Assembly: GCF_913773735.1 (NCBI RefSeq)
Contig: NZ_CAJYEB010000023.1
Location: 248,001-312,000 of the forward strand
Source: an uncultured Massilia sp.
GTDB lineage: Bacteria; Pseudomonadota; Gammaproteobacteria; Burkholderiales; Burkholderiaceae_D
Direction: 5' to 3'
Length of the DNA: 64,000 bases
In this document: positions 36,260 to 43,863 of the stretch, one piece after another
How the letters are laid out: each line of letters begins with the position of its first letter
Position numbering within the stretch: the stretch's first letter is position 1
Made by a program: the position numbers and the translations under genes
Notes under the pieces: model-generated
Databases searched by the model: none
Told to the model about the DNA's origin: nothing
Seen by the model: the letters and a program-made list of their open reading frames with translations, nothing else

Positions 36260-36411
36260 AAGTCCGGCCGCGTCGAAGGCGGCGGAACGTGGGCTGGTTC
36301 ACGTTCGCGCAATATTTCCCTGCGTTTCGCTACCATGCGTGAATCAGCTAACGGAGGCAGCGCCGTGTCCGGTGGTTTACTGGGGCCGGACACGCAATCA
36401 CGGAGGATCCC

Positions 36412-36846
36412 ATGAACAAGAAGAACATCGTCGTCTCCGCGCTGATGGCCGCCCTGCTGGCCCCTGGCGCATCGGTATTCGCCCAGGACCGCTACCACGG
36501 CGACCGCGGCCCGGACCGCCACGACATGCGCGACCGCCGCGACGACCATCGTCGCGACGACCGCCGCGACGACCGCCGCGATGCCTACCATGACGGCCGC
36601 CGCGACGACCGTTGGCAGGGCCGCGACAACCATCGCTGGGACGGCGCGGGCCCGAACCACGACTTCCGCCGCGGCCAGCGCCTGCCGGACCGCTATCGCC
36701 ACAACCAGTACGTCGTGAACGACTGGCGCGGCCACCACCTGCGCCAGCCGCCGCGCGGCTACCACTGGGTGCAGACGGGCGGGGACTACGTGCTGGCGGC
36801 CATCGCCACCGGCGTCATCGCCGACCTGATCATCAACAGTCGCTGA
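36412..36846 (+). CDS. RcnB-family periplasmic protein
   Basis: A 144-residue protein with signal peptide MNKKNIVVSALMAALLAPGASVFA and an extreme Asp/Arg/His repeat zone (residues ~27-75, units of R-R-D-D-R). The C-terminal RcnB-like domain follows: GQRLPDRYRHNQYVVNDWRGHHLRQPPRGYHWVQTGGDYVLAAIATGVI. RcnB is linked to nickel/cobalt homeostasis in enterobacteria, but the low-complexity relatives common in this lineage have unknown roles. Monocistronic. The repeats at DNA level (GCGACGACCG units, 36530-36610) could vary in length. Confidence 0.85.
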   Translation: MNKKNIVVSALMAALLAPGASVFAQDRYHGDRGPDRHDMRDRRDDHRRDDRRDDRRDAYHDGRRDDRWQGRDNHRWDGAGPNHDFRRGQRLPDRYRHNQYVVNDWRGHHLRQPPRGYHWVQTGGDYVLAAIATGVIADLIINSR

Positions 36847-36984
36847 GTCCGAGGGCTGCCCGCAAGGGGCGGCCCCGGTAGGCGAACGTACCGGTCATCG
36901 CTTCCGCGGAGGAGGCGGCGTCGACGGCCTGCTTCGGTGACACGAGGCGGGCCGTTTGCGCTTGATGGGAGGGGAAAAAAATTA

Positions 36985-37054
36985 GGCCCCGGCCTGCGCC
37001 GGGGCGACGTGCTGGGATGATCCATGAACGTCGCCCCGGCGCGAGGCCGGGGCC
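36985..37054. repeat. Palindromic intergenic repeat pair (GTCGCCCCGG family)
   Basis: One element at 36985-37009 and an inverted copy at 37029-37054 are separated by 19 bases. The core matches the repeats at 1054-1140 and 55031-55060. It fills the gap between the convergent RcnB-like gene and phaZ and can form a long stem-loop. Confidence 0.8.
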
Positions 37055-37071
37055 CAATGTCGTACTGAAGC

Positions 37072-38307
37072 TTACGCCTGCTTGCGAATGAACTCGCCGA
37101 TCATCGGGCAGATGATCTCGCGCCAGCGGCGGCCCGAGAAGATGCCGTAGTGGCCGCACTTGGGCGCCGTGAACTGCTGGTGCTTGTCGGCCGGGATGCT
37201 GCTGCACAGCTCGTGCGCGGCATGGGTCTGGCCCAGGCCGGAGATGTCGTCCAGCTCGCCCTCGATGGTGAACAGGGCGACGTTCTCGATGTCCTGCGGA
37301 CGCACCAGCTGGCCGCCCACTTCCCAGGTGCCCTTGGGCAGGCGGGTTTCCTGGAACACGGTCTTGATGGTCTCGAGGTAGTACTCGGCCGGCATGTCGA
37401 GCACGGCGTTGTATTCGTCGTAGAACTTGCGGTGCGCCTCGGCCGAGTCGTCGTCGCCGCGCACCAGGTGCTGGTAGAACTCGCGGTGCGACTGGGCGTG
37501 GCGGCCCGGGTTCATGGCGATGAAGCCGGCGTGCTGCAGGAAGCCCGGATAGACCTTGCGGCCGAAGCCCGGGTAGTTGCCCGGCACGGCATAGATGACG
37601 GTGTTCTCGAACCACGAGAACGGCTTCTCGGTGGCCAGGTCGTTGACGGCGGTCGGCGACTTGCGCGGGTCGATCGGGCCGCCCATCATGACCATCGACT
37701 TCGGCAGCTTGGGATCCTTGTTGGTGGCCATCAGCGAGATGGCGGCCAGCACCGGCACGGTCGGCTGGCATACCGAGATCACGTGCACATCCGGGCCCAG
37801 GTGGCGGATGAAGTCCTGGACGTAGAAGATGTAGTCGTCGAGGTGGAACGGACCGTCCGACAGCGGCACCATGCGCGCGTCGATCCAGTCGGTGATGTAG
37901 ACGTCCTGGTCCGGCAGCAGGGCACGCACGGTATCGCGCAGCAGCGTGGCGTGGTGGCCCGACAGCGGGGCGACGACCAGCACGGTCGGCTGCCCGAGCG
38001 CGGCGAAGTCGGCGTCCGGCAGGTCTTTCTTGAAGTGGATCAGGTTACAGAACGGCTTGCTGACGACGGTGCGTTCCATGATGCCGACGTCCTGTCCATT
38101 GATCGTGGTCGAGGCGAGGCCGAAAGCAGGTTTCTCGTAGTCCTTGCCGAGGCGGTACATCAACTCGTAGCCGGCAGCGATACGCTGCGAGAACGGGGTG
38201 TGCGCGAACGGCGAAACTGGATTCGAAAACAGTTTGGCAGAGGCATCGGCCCACTGCATCAGTGGGTTCAGGAAGGAGCGTTGCATCTCGTGCAGTTGAT
38301 AAAGCAT
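37072..38307 (-). CDS. phaZ: Intracellular polyhydroxybutyrate depolymerase
   Basis: A 411-residue enzyme mobilising intracellular PHB granules. It has an alpha/beta hydrolase fold without a signal peptide. The nucleophile sits in HVISVCQPTVPVL, where Cys180 replaces Ser of the lipase box, exactly as in the PhaZ1-type depolymerases of Ralstonia. The final His is in APKCGHYGIFSGRRW. ATG 38307 is preceded by AAGGA 9 bases upstream. A TATAAT promoter and a LacI-type palindrome lie upstream. Other PHA-related genes occur at 42.5 kb. Confidence 0.93.
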   Translation of the reverse strand: MLYQLHEMQRSFLNPLMQWADASAKLFSNPVSPFAHTPFSQRIAAGYELMYRLGKDYEKPAFGLASTTINGQDVGIMERTVVSKPFCNLIHFKKDLPDADFAALGQPTVLVVAPLSGHHATLLRDTVRALLPDQDVYITDWIDARMVPLSDGPFHLDDYIFYVQDFIRHLGPDVHVISVCQPTVPVLAAISLMATNKDPKLPKSMVMMGGPIDPRKSPTAVNDLATEKPFSWFENTVIYAVPGNYPGFGRKVYPGFLQHAGFIAMNPGRHAQSHREFYQHLVRGDDDSAEAHRKFYDEYNAVLDMPAEYYLETIKTVFQETRLPKGTWEVGGQLVRPQDIENVALFTIEGELDDISGLGQTHAAHELCSSIPADKHQQFTAPKCGHYGIFSGRRWREIICPMIGEFIRKQA

Positions 38308-38339
38308 AATTTTTTTCCTTCTTGACTCTGTGCGCAATT

Positions 38340-38351
38340 GCAAACGTTTGC
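38340..38351. promoter_or_regulatory. LacI/GalR-type operator palindrome upstream of phaZ
   Basis: GCAAACGTTTGC is a perfect 12-bp palindrome with the central ACGT typical of LacI/PurR/CcpA-family operators. It lies between the phaZ -10 box (38367-38372 on the minus strand, TATAAT) and the start codon, at about +9 to +20 of the predicted transcript: a repressor roadblock position. Confidence 0.6.
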
Positions 38352-38366
38352 GCAACGTGGTAAGGC

Positions 38367-38372
38367 ATTATA
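38367..38372 (-). promoter_or_regulatory. Candidate -10 box of phaZ
   Basis: A perfect TATAAT on the minus strand 59 bases upstream of the phaZ ATG. No good -35 hexamer is found at 16-18 bases (TTGCCC lies at 20), so an activator or extended spacing is possible. Confidence 0.5.
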
Positions 38373-38486
38373 GGCGTAATTGGCTTGGCGTGGGGCAACA
38401 GGAAGATGGCGTCGCAATGGGCCAATAGTGCAATGCAACATTAGTATCACAGTTCCCCGGGGCCGGTTCGTTAAGTGCACTACATA

Positions 38487-38514
38487 AGAAAAATGCCCCG
38501 CGCGGGCGGGGCAT
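38487..38514 (-). terminator. Rho-independent terminator of the ferredoxin-NADP reductase gene
   Basis: ATGCCCC (38493-38499) pairs with GGGGCAT (38508-38514) over an 8-base loop. Read on the minus strand the stem is followed by TTTTCTTA, about 45 bases past the stop at 38560. Confidence 0.75.
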
Positions 38515-38559
38515 GTTCGTGGGTTCGCCGTTACGGAACGGCAAGCTCAGCTGTCCGGA

Positions 38560-39657
38560 TCAGTCGAACTGCGGCGTCTCGACGCCCAGGATCTTGTGCA
38601 GTTTCGGCGAGGTCGTCGTGTACTGCATGTGGATCTTCTTGTCCGGGAAGATGTACGGCGCGGCGCCGAAGGCGGCCAGCGCGGCTTCGTGGAAGCCCGA
38701 CAGGATCAGCTTCTTCTTGCCCGGGTAGGTGTTGATGTCGCCCACGGCGAAGATGCCCGGCACGTTGGTCTCGAACTTCTCGGTGTCCATCACCTTGAGC
38801 TGCTTGCGCTCGATGTCCAGGCCCCATTCGGCGATCGGACCCAGCTTCGGCGACAGGCCGAAGAAGACCATCAGCATGTCCAGCGGCACGCGGCGGGTGA
38901 CGCCGTCGGCGCCGGTCACCTTGACTTCGGACAGCTTGCCGTCCTTCTCGTCGTAGCCGGTGACCTGGCCGGTAATCAGCTGCATCTCGTACTCGTCGCA
39001 CAGTTGCTTCATCTTGGCGACCGAGGCCGGGGCGGCGCGGAATTCGTCGCGACGGTGCACCAGCACCACCGATTCGGCCTTGCCGACGAAGTTCAGGGCC
39101 CAGTCCAGCGCGGAGTCGCCGCCGCCGCAGATGACCAGGTTCTTGCCGTCGAACAGGCTCGGATCCTTGACGCGGTAGAACAGCTGCGCGTTCTCGAACT
39201 TCTCGATGCCTTCGACCTTGATCGGGCGCGCCTGGAAGGAGCCCACGCCGGCGGCGATGAAGATGGTCTTGGTGACGAAGCGGGTGCCGGTCGAGGTCTC
39301 GACGTTGAAGCGCTGGTCTTCGCGGCGCTGCACGGTGGTCACTTCCTGGCCCAGGTGGAAGGTCGGGTCGAACGGCTCGATCTGCTTGAGCAGGTTGTCG
39401 GTCAGTTCCTGGCCGGTGCAGACGGGCACGGCCGGGATGTCGTAGATCGGCTTGTCCGGATACAGTTCCACGCACTGGCCGCCGACGGCAGGCAGCGAAT
39501 CGATCACGTGGGCCTTGATTTCCAGCAGGCCCAGTTCGAACACCTGGAACAGGCCGACCGGGCCCGCGCCGATGATCACGGCATCGGCTTCGATGGCGCC
39601 GGCAAAGGAGCTGTTGGGCGCGATGGTGCCCGCTTCGGGGGTGGCACTGATTGTCAT
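38560..39657 (-). CDS. Ferredoxin-NADP(+) reductase, thioredoxin-reductase type
   Basis: A 365-residue FAD/NAD(P)-dependent reductase. FAD motif [21 protein letters not shown] near residue 25, NADPH motif [17 protein letters not shown] near 165, and the C-terminal FAD contact [29 protein letters not shown]. There is no C-x-x-C redox pair, which separates it from thioredoxin reductase. It belongs to the group shared by Bacillus YumC and beta-proteobacteria. The neighbouring ferredoxin gene upstream on the same strand is the likely redox partner. Confidence 0.92.
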   Translation of the reverse strand: MTISATPEAGTIAPNSSFAGAIEADAVIIGAGPVGLFQVFELGLLEIKAHVIDSLPAVGGQCVELYPDKPIYDIPAVPVCTGQELTDNLLKQIEPFDPTFHLGQEVTTVQRREDQRFNVETSTGTRFVTKTIFIAAGVGSFQARPIKVEGIEKFENAQLFYRVKDPSLFDGKNLVICGGGDSALDWALNFVGKAESVVLVHRRDEFRAAPASVAKMKQLCDEYEMQLITGQVTGYDEKDGKLSEVKVTGADGVTRRVPLDMLMVFFGLSPKLGPIAEWGLDIERKQLKVMDTEKFETNVPGIFAVGDINTYPGKKKLILSGFHEAALAAFGAAPYIFPDKKIHMQYTTTSPKLHKILGVETPQFD

Positions 39658-39833
39658 GCTTGACTTCCTGTATGAGGGGATCGCCTGAAACCGACCGCGC
39701 GTTGCGGCAGCGGACCCGCGCGGCGCGCCGCACAGGGGTACGGCTGCGCTTTCCGGCCACTGCCGCCGCCGCTCGCTACGGTGTCATGCGAACCCGGGAC
39801 TGTGTAGGATCGGTTGATTCGATCAAAGATTGT

Positions 39834-40157
39834 TCAGCGGGCCAGTTGGTCCAGCTTGTCCTTGACGTCTTTCCACGCTTCCGCGTCGGGCAGCGCCGGC
39901 TTGGTTTTCGTGATCGACGGCCAGTGGCGCGCCAGGTCGGCGTTGAGCTTGATGAACTGCTGCTGGTCCGACGGCACGTCCTCTTCCGCGTAGATCGCGT
40001 TCACCGGGCACTCGGCCACGCAGACGGCGCAGTCGATGCACTCGTCCGGGTCGATGGCGAGGAAGTTCGGGCCTTCCCGGAAACAATCTACCGGGCATAC
40101 ATCCACGCAATCGGTATAGCGACAACGGATGCACGATTCGGTGACAACGTGGGTCAT
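39834..40157 (-). CDS. fdxA: 7Fe/8Fe ferredoxin (FdxA type)
   Basis: A 107-residue cytoplasmic ferredoxin. The first cluster region is [17 protein letters not shown] and the second [16 protein letters not shown], a pattern typical of [3Fe-4S][4Fe-4S] FdxA proteins. The C-terminal ~45 residues form the usual extension ([32 protein letters not shown]). ATG 40157 gives the canonical [11 protein letters not shown] start; longer in-frame starts are unlikely. A good sigma-70 promoter lies upstream. The reductase gene follows 176 bases downstream. Confidence 0.95.
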   Translation of the reverse strand: MTHVVTESCIRCRYTDCVDVCPVDCFREGPNFLAIDPDECIDCAVCVAECPVNAIYAEEDVPSDQQQFIKLNADLARHWPSITKTKPALPDAEAWKDVKDKLDQLAR

Positions 40158-40232
40158 AACAGTCCTATCAATCAGAGTGGGAGCGGCGGCGTGTGCGCGC
40201 AGGAAGGCTCGCCGGACGCGGCAAAGCACTGT

Positions 40233-40261
40233 ATTTTAGGGCAATTCGGCTTCTACGACAA
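40233..40261 (-). promoter_or_regulatory. Sigma-70 promoter of the ferredoxin gene
   Basis: Read on the minus strand: TTGTCG (40256-40261), a 17-base spacer and TAAAAT (40233-40238). The predicted start is about 40226, giving a leader of roughly 70 bases. The region upstream is AT-rich against a GC-rich background. Confidence 0.6.
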
Positions 40262-40355
40262 ATCCGACTTATACACAATACACATAAGCAAATTTGTCCA
40301 GGCAGGCAGGGGCTGCCGCAAAATCGGGCAGCGGCGGGGCGCGCGCGCCGGCCGT

Positions 40356-40643
40356 TCAGGCGTCGCGCAGGTGCGCGAGCAGCGCTTGCCAGCCGGCGCC
40401 GCGAACGGCATCCGGCAAGCCGTCCTCCGTCAATATGACGGTATGACAACGCCGGCCGTCGTCGGCCGTGATCTCCCAGCGCCGCAGGTCGGCGCCGACG
40501 GCGCAGGCCGGCGCCGCCGCGAAGAAGTCGAGTTCGTCCAGCAGCGCCTCGATCGCCCGGCCGTCGGGGCGGCGGGCGGTATCGAGTTCGACGCGCCGGC
40601 TGGCGCCGGCGAAGCCGCCACCGGACCGGGCCGTGATCTTCAT
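40356..40643 (-). CDS. Emfourin-like inhibitor of the M4 protease
   Basis: A 95-residue protein beginning MKITARSGGGFAGASRRVELDTARRPDG, the hallmark of protealysin inhibitors (emfourins), with LLDELDFF and RRWEITADDGRR further on. It follows the M4 protease gene on the same strand, as in the protealysin operon of Serratia. I chose ATG 40643 because GAGGAG lies 5-7 bases upstream. An earlier in-frame ATG (40691) would overlap the protease stop as ATGA and add 16 residues. It should bind and silence the protease inside the cell. Confidence 0.8.
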   Translation of the reverse strand: MKITARSGGGFAGASRRVELDTARRPDGRAIEALLDELDFFAAAPACAVGADLRRWEITADDGRRCHTVILTEDGLPDAVRGAGWQALLAHLRDA

Positions 40644-40687
40644 CGGGGTCTCCTCGGCGCGCTCGTCGTCGCGCGCATCGTACAGGG

Positions 40688-42358
40688 TCATCGTATGCCG
40701 CCATCCGTCGCGACGGCGGCGCCGTCCACGGTGGTGACGTCCGCGGTGGTGGCGTCCACGGCAACGGTGCCGTCGCGCGCGGCCGCCAGCGCCACGCTGG
40801 CCAGCGCGGCCACGGCGGCGCCGGCAGCCTGCGCGCCGGCCGGCCCCAGGCGGCCGTGCTGCGCGCACCACGCGGCCAGCGCCCGGGCTTCGCGGTCCAG
40901 CAGCCGTTCGACAGCGTAGTACTCGGCCAGGTTCATCGTGCCGCAGCAGGCGCGCCGGTCCTGGCGCGCGCCGGGGGCGTCGCAGACCAGCGGCGCCAGG
41001 CGCACGGCGGCCGGGTTGCCGGCCGGCGCGGCGGAGGGCGCGCCGGCCGCCGCACCGCTGGCGGGATCGAGCACCTCGCGCTGGACGAAGCGCTCGCGGA
41101 TGAAGCCGGCATATGCGGGCGGCTTGCCGTCCTCCACGGCGATGCGCAGCATGCCGTTGGCGACGTCGGCGTAGCTGGCGGCCGTGTCCGGCGCGGCGAT
41201 CAGCGCGCGCAGCACCAGGCCGCGCAGCCAGGCCGCCACCCGGTGCAGCACGCCGGCGCAATCCTCGCGCTCGGGCCGGCGCTCGAAGGCGAACACGTCG
41301 GCCAGGATGTCGTAGACGGCGCCGGTGAACACCTGCGAGATCGCGTGCACCTCGGTGCCGGCCTGGGACAGCGTCAGGTCGTTGTCGGCATTGCGCAGGC
41401 CGGTGGTGCTGCCCAGGGCCAGGCCGAACTGCTCGGCGATGTCGGAGAGAAAAGTCTTGTCGTGCAGGCGCGCCTTGGTCTGGGCGACCACGGCCTCGCA
41501 CTGGTCGAGCTGGGACAGCGCCAGGAAGATCGCGGTGAGGTCGCCGAACGCCTCGTGCAGGCCGCCGGTCTGGGGGGGCTGGTCGGCCATCAGCCATTGC
41601 GGCTTGAGGCCGTCCAGCACCGCATGGCCGGTCTCGTGGGCCACGATGTCGAACGAGCGGCAGGTGTACACCCGCGCGCTCTCGCCGGACGGGACGAAGT
41701 CGCCGAACTTCAGGCACGCCTGCGTGCGGCTGTAGAAGGCGTTCATCACGTTCGGCAGGCCGTAGGGCCAGACCTGCAGCGTCGTCGTGTCGGTGCTGCT
41801 GTTCCACTGCCAGGGCAGCGGCATGGCGGCGTCGGCCGAGGACAGGGCGCGCTGGTACATGGTGAGCGTCTGGCGCACCACGGCGAAGGTGTGCACGGCG
41901 TCGAACTGCGGGGTGTCGGGCATGGTCACGAAGTCGCCGAAGGCGTTCGGCTCGACCGGCGGCAGGCCGGCGTCGCCCGCGACGGCGATGCGGGCGTCGC
42001 GCGGCCCGGCCAGCACGACGCCGGGCAGGAAGGCGCGGCGCGTGCCGATCTCGGTCACCGACGGGTCCTGCTTCCACATCAGCACGCGCGCGCCGAAGGC
42101 ATACGGCAGGGGCACGTCGGCGTCCGTTCCCGCCCCGCCCTGGTCGGCCTGCTCGGCCGGGGAGGCGGCGGGGCCGGCAGACCGGCCCGGGCCGGCGTCG
42201 CCGGCGGGACGCGGCCGGCCGGGCTGGTCGAGGAGTTGCGCGGCCTTGCGGTGCTGGCGGTAGGGCGCGCTGGGCGTGGGCACGAAGCCGACCGGCGGCC
42301 GGGGGCGCGAGAGGGGAACGGATGCCGGCGTGTCCGGCGGGATGGCAGGGGATTCCAT
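40688..42358 (-). CDS. Protealysin-like M4 metalloprotease without signal peptide
   Basis: A 556-residue thermolysin-family protease. DIVAHETGHAVLDGLKP holds the HExxH zinc site, GGLHEAFGDLTAIF the third ligand Glu, and GTEVHAISQVFTGAVYDI the transition-state His. The short N-terminal region rich in Pro (RPRPPVGFVPTPSAPYRQHRKAAQLLD) is the protealysin-type propeptide. No signal peptide is present, so it is likely intracellular or released unconventionally. ATG 42358 follows GAGGAG. The C-terminal ~120 residues are Ala/Thr-rich and low in complexity, which is unusual. The inhibitor gene follows. Confidence 0.9.
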   Translation of the reverse strand: MESPAIPPDTPASVPLSRPRPPVGFVPTPSAPYRQHRKAAQLLDQPGRPRPAGDAGPGRSAGPAASPAEQADQGGAGTDADVPLPYAFGARVLMWKQDPSVTEIGTRRAFLPGVVLAGPRDARIAVAGDAGLPPVEPNAFGDFVTMPDTPQFDAVHTFAVVRQTLTMYQRALSSADAAMPLPWQWNSSTDTTTLQVWPYGLPNVMNAFYSRTQACLKFGDFVPSGESARVYTCRSFDIVAHETGHAVLDGLKPQWLMADQPPQTGGLHEAFGDLTAIFLALSQLDQCEAVVAQTKARLHDKTFLSDIAEQFGLALGSTTGLRNADNDLTLSQAGTEVHAISQVFTGAVYDILADVFAFERRPEREDCAGVLHRVAAWLRGLVLRALIAAPDTAASYADVANGMLRIAVEDGKPPAYAGFIRERFVQREVLDPASGAAAGAPSAAPAGNPAAVRLAPLVCDAPGARQDRRACCGTMNLAEYYAVERLLDREARALAAWCAQHGRLGPAGAQAAGAAVAALASVALAAARDGTVAVDATTADVTTVDGAAVATDGGIR

Positions 42359-42494
42359 GGGCTTCTCCTCGGGGGGACAAGGCATGGTCGCCGCTTGCCG
42401 GGGTTGGGCATTGACTTGAGTCAATTGCTTGGCATCAAGGCGCCCGAACTGGCATCATGGCGGGCTTTTCAATTCGATTCGGAAGGACACCGGG

Positions 42495-42773
42495 ATGGCG
42501 GACATCAGCATCACCCAGCAGCATGGCCTGGACCAGCCGGCGGCGCGCGCCGCGGCGCAGCGGGTCGCCGACAAGCTGGCCGGGGAGTACGGCCTGCAGT
42601 GCAGGTGGGACGGGGACGTGCTGCGCTTCGAGCGCAGCGGCGTGGAAGGCATGCTCATGCTGGGCGAGCGGCAGGCCGCGGTGCACATCAAGCTCGGCTT
42701 CATGATGCAGGCCTTCGCGCCGATGATCGAGCAGAAGGTCGCGGACAGCATGCGCAAGACGTTCGCGGCCTGA
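42495..42773 (+). CDS. Polyhydroxyalkanoic acid system family protein
   Basis: A 92-residue protein: MADISITQQHGLDQPAARAAAQRVADKLAGEYGLQCRWDGDVLRFERSGVEGMLML with the conserved hydrophobic C-terminal half QAAVHIKLGFMMQAFAPMIEQKVADSMRKTF. This matches small PHA-granule-region proteins of beta- and gammaproteobacteria, whose exact role is uncertain. ATG 42495 follows GGAAGG. It lies between the divergent protease operon and the convergent acyl-CoA-binding gene. Confidence 0.85.
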   Translation: MADISITQQHGLDQPAARAAAQRVADKLAGEYGLQCRWDGDVLRFERSGVEGMLMLGERQAAVHIKLGFMMQAFAPMIEQKVADSMRKTFAA

Positions 42774-42856
42774 GGGGGCCGTCGCGACAAGCGCATGGCG
42801 GCGTTGCGGCGCCGCGCCTTCCCGCACGTTCCGCGGCGGCCTCCGGCGGGCGGGGA

Positions 42857-43114
42857 TTACTGGTTCTTCAGGTCGTCGATCAGGTCGACGTACTGCTGCA
42901 TCGCGTCTTCCTGCGACGTGCCCTGCAGCGCGGCCCAGGCGTCGTACTTGGCGCGGCCGACCATGTCGGTGAAGCCGGGACGCTCGCCGCCGACGTCGCC
43001 GTTGGCGCCCTGCTTGTACAGCGCATAGATCTTCAGCAGCGTCATGTTGTCCGGACGCTCCTGCAGGTTCTTCGAATCGATCTGGGCCTGGGCGAACTGG
43101 TCTTGCAAACTCAT
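42857..43114 (-). CDS. Acyl-CoA-binding protein
   Basis: An 85-residue four-helix ACBP: MSLQDQFAQAQIDSKNLQERPDNMTLLKIYALYKQGANGDVGGERPGFTDMVGRAKYDAWAALQGTSQEDAMQQYVDLIDDL. The LKIYALYKQ and KYDAWAALQG segments carry the Tyr and Lys residues that bind acyl-CoA. It buffers long-chain acyl-CoA in the cytoplasm. Prokaryotic ACBPs are found in few lineages, including this one. Monocistronic, near the PHA gene. Confidence 0.95.
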   Translation of the reverse strand: MSLQDQFAQAQIDSKNLQERPDNMTLLKIYALYKQGANGDVGGERPGFTDMVGRAKYDAWAALQGTSQEDAMQQYVDLIDDLKNQ

Positions 43115-43236
43115 GGTGACTCCTTCGGTGCGTGTAAAAATGCCTGGATGGCAATACTTCGCGCATCTTAGCGCATCGTGCCGCGAATCACGCCCGATTC
43201 GGGGGGATTTTAGAGGGATCGCTCAGGTGGCGGGAC

Positions 43237-43286
43237 GGGAGGGTCAGAGGCCGGTGTTGCTTTTCGAGGGGCTCTGACCCCGGTGT
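43237..43286. repeat. Intergenic inverted repeat (GGGTCAGAG family), copy 1
   Basis: A 50-bp element nearly identical to the one at 60698-60748 (three differences, one of them a missing G). Its arms, starting GGGTCAGAGG and ending CTCTGACCCC, flank GGTGTTGCTTTTCGA. It lies between the FKBP and acyl-CoA-binding genes, both on the minus strand. Confidence 0.8.
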
Positions 43287-43298
43287 GGAACGAAGCCG

Positions 43299-43314
43299 CG
43301 GGGTGCGCACCCCG
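43299..43314 (-). terminator. Palindromic hairpin after the FKBP gene
   Basis: CGGGGTGCGCACCCCG is a perfect palindrome 9 bases past the FKBP stop. No T-run follows, so it could stabilise the transcript end or act together with the adjacent repeat rather than terminate alone. Confidence 0.4.
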
Positions 43315-43322
43315 TGAAACGC

Positions 43323-43679
43323 TTAGACGTCCAGCAGTTCGACGTCGAAAATGAGGGTCGCGTTCGGCGGAATCACGCCGCCGGCGCCGCGCGCGCCGTA
43401 GCCCAGGCTGGCCGGGATGACCAGGCGGCGCGCGCCGCCGACCTTCATGCCCTGCACGCCTTCGTCCCAGCCGCGGATCACGTGGCCGGCGCCCAGCGGG
43501 AACTGGAACGGATCGTTGCGGTCTTTGCTCGAATCGAACTTGGCGCCGGCGCTGCCGTCGTCGTTCTGCAGCCAGCCCGTGTAGTGCACGGTCACGTAGC
43601 TGCCGGCCTTGGCTTCGGCGCCGCTGCCGACGACGGTGTCTTCGTATTGCAGGCCGGAATTCGTGGTGGTGATGGACAT
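43323..43679 (-). CDS. FKBP-type peptidyl-prolyl cis-trans isomerase
   Basis: A 118-residue single-domain cytoplasmic FKBP. VTVHYTGWLQNDDGSAGAKFDSS, FPLGAGHVIRGWDEGVQGMKVGGARRLVIPASLGYG and IPPNATLIFDVELLDV contain the Tyr, Asp, Phe, Val-Ile and Trp residues lining the active site. ATG 43679 follows AAGGAACC; the longer in-frame start adds an unrelated tail. It catalyses prolyl isomerisation during folding. Confidence 0.95.
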   Translation of the reverse strand: MSITTTNSGLQYEDTVVGSGAEAKAGSYVTVHYTGWLQNDDGSAGAKFDSSKDRNDPFQFPLGAGHVIRGWDEGVQGMKVGGARRLVIPASLGYGARGAGGVIPPNATLIFDVELLDV

Positions 43680-43863
43680 GGTGGTTCCTTCTTGATCTGA
43701 GTGAAGGGCGATTGTAGTGCATGGCCTGTCAATCTGCCATTGACGTCCTGTCCACTGTGTTGCGGGCGTGCGCCGAAACCCCCGCATTCCTGTCGGTTAC
43801 CCTGCGGCGGCGGCGGGTTTCCCCGTAGAATAAGGTTTTCTTCCTTCCGGATCGTGTCCCGCC

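Noticed and set aside
36985-37054. A CRISPR-like array from the repeated palindromes
   Set aside because: Copies are inverted and there are no regularly spaced unique spacers; they are dispersed REP-like elements.
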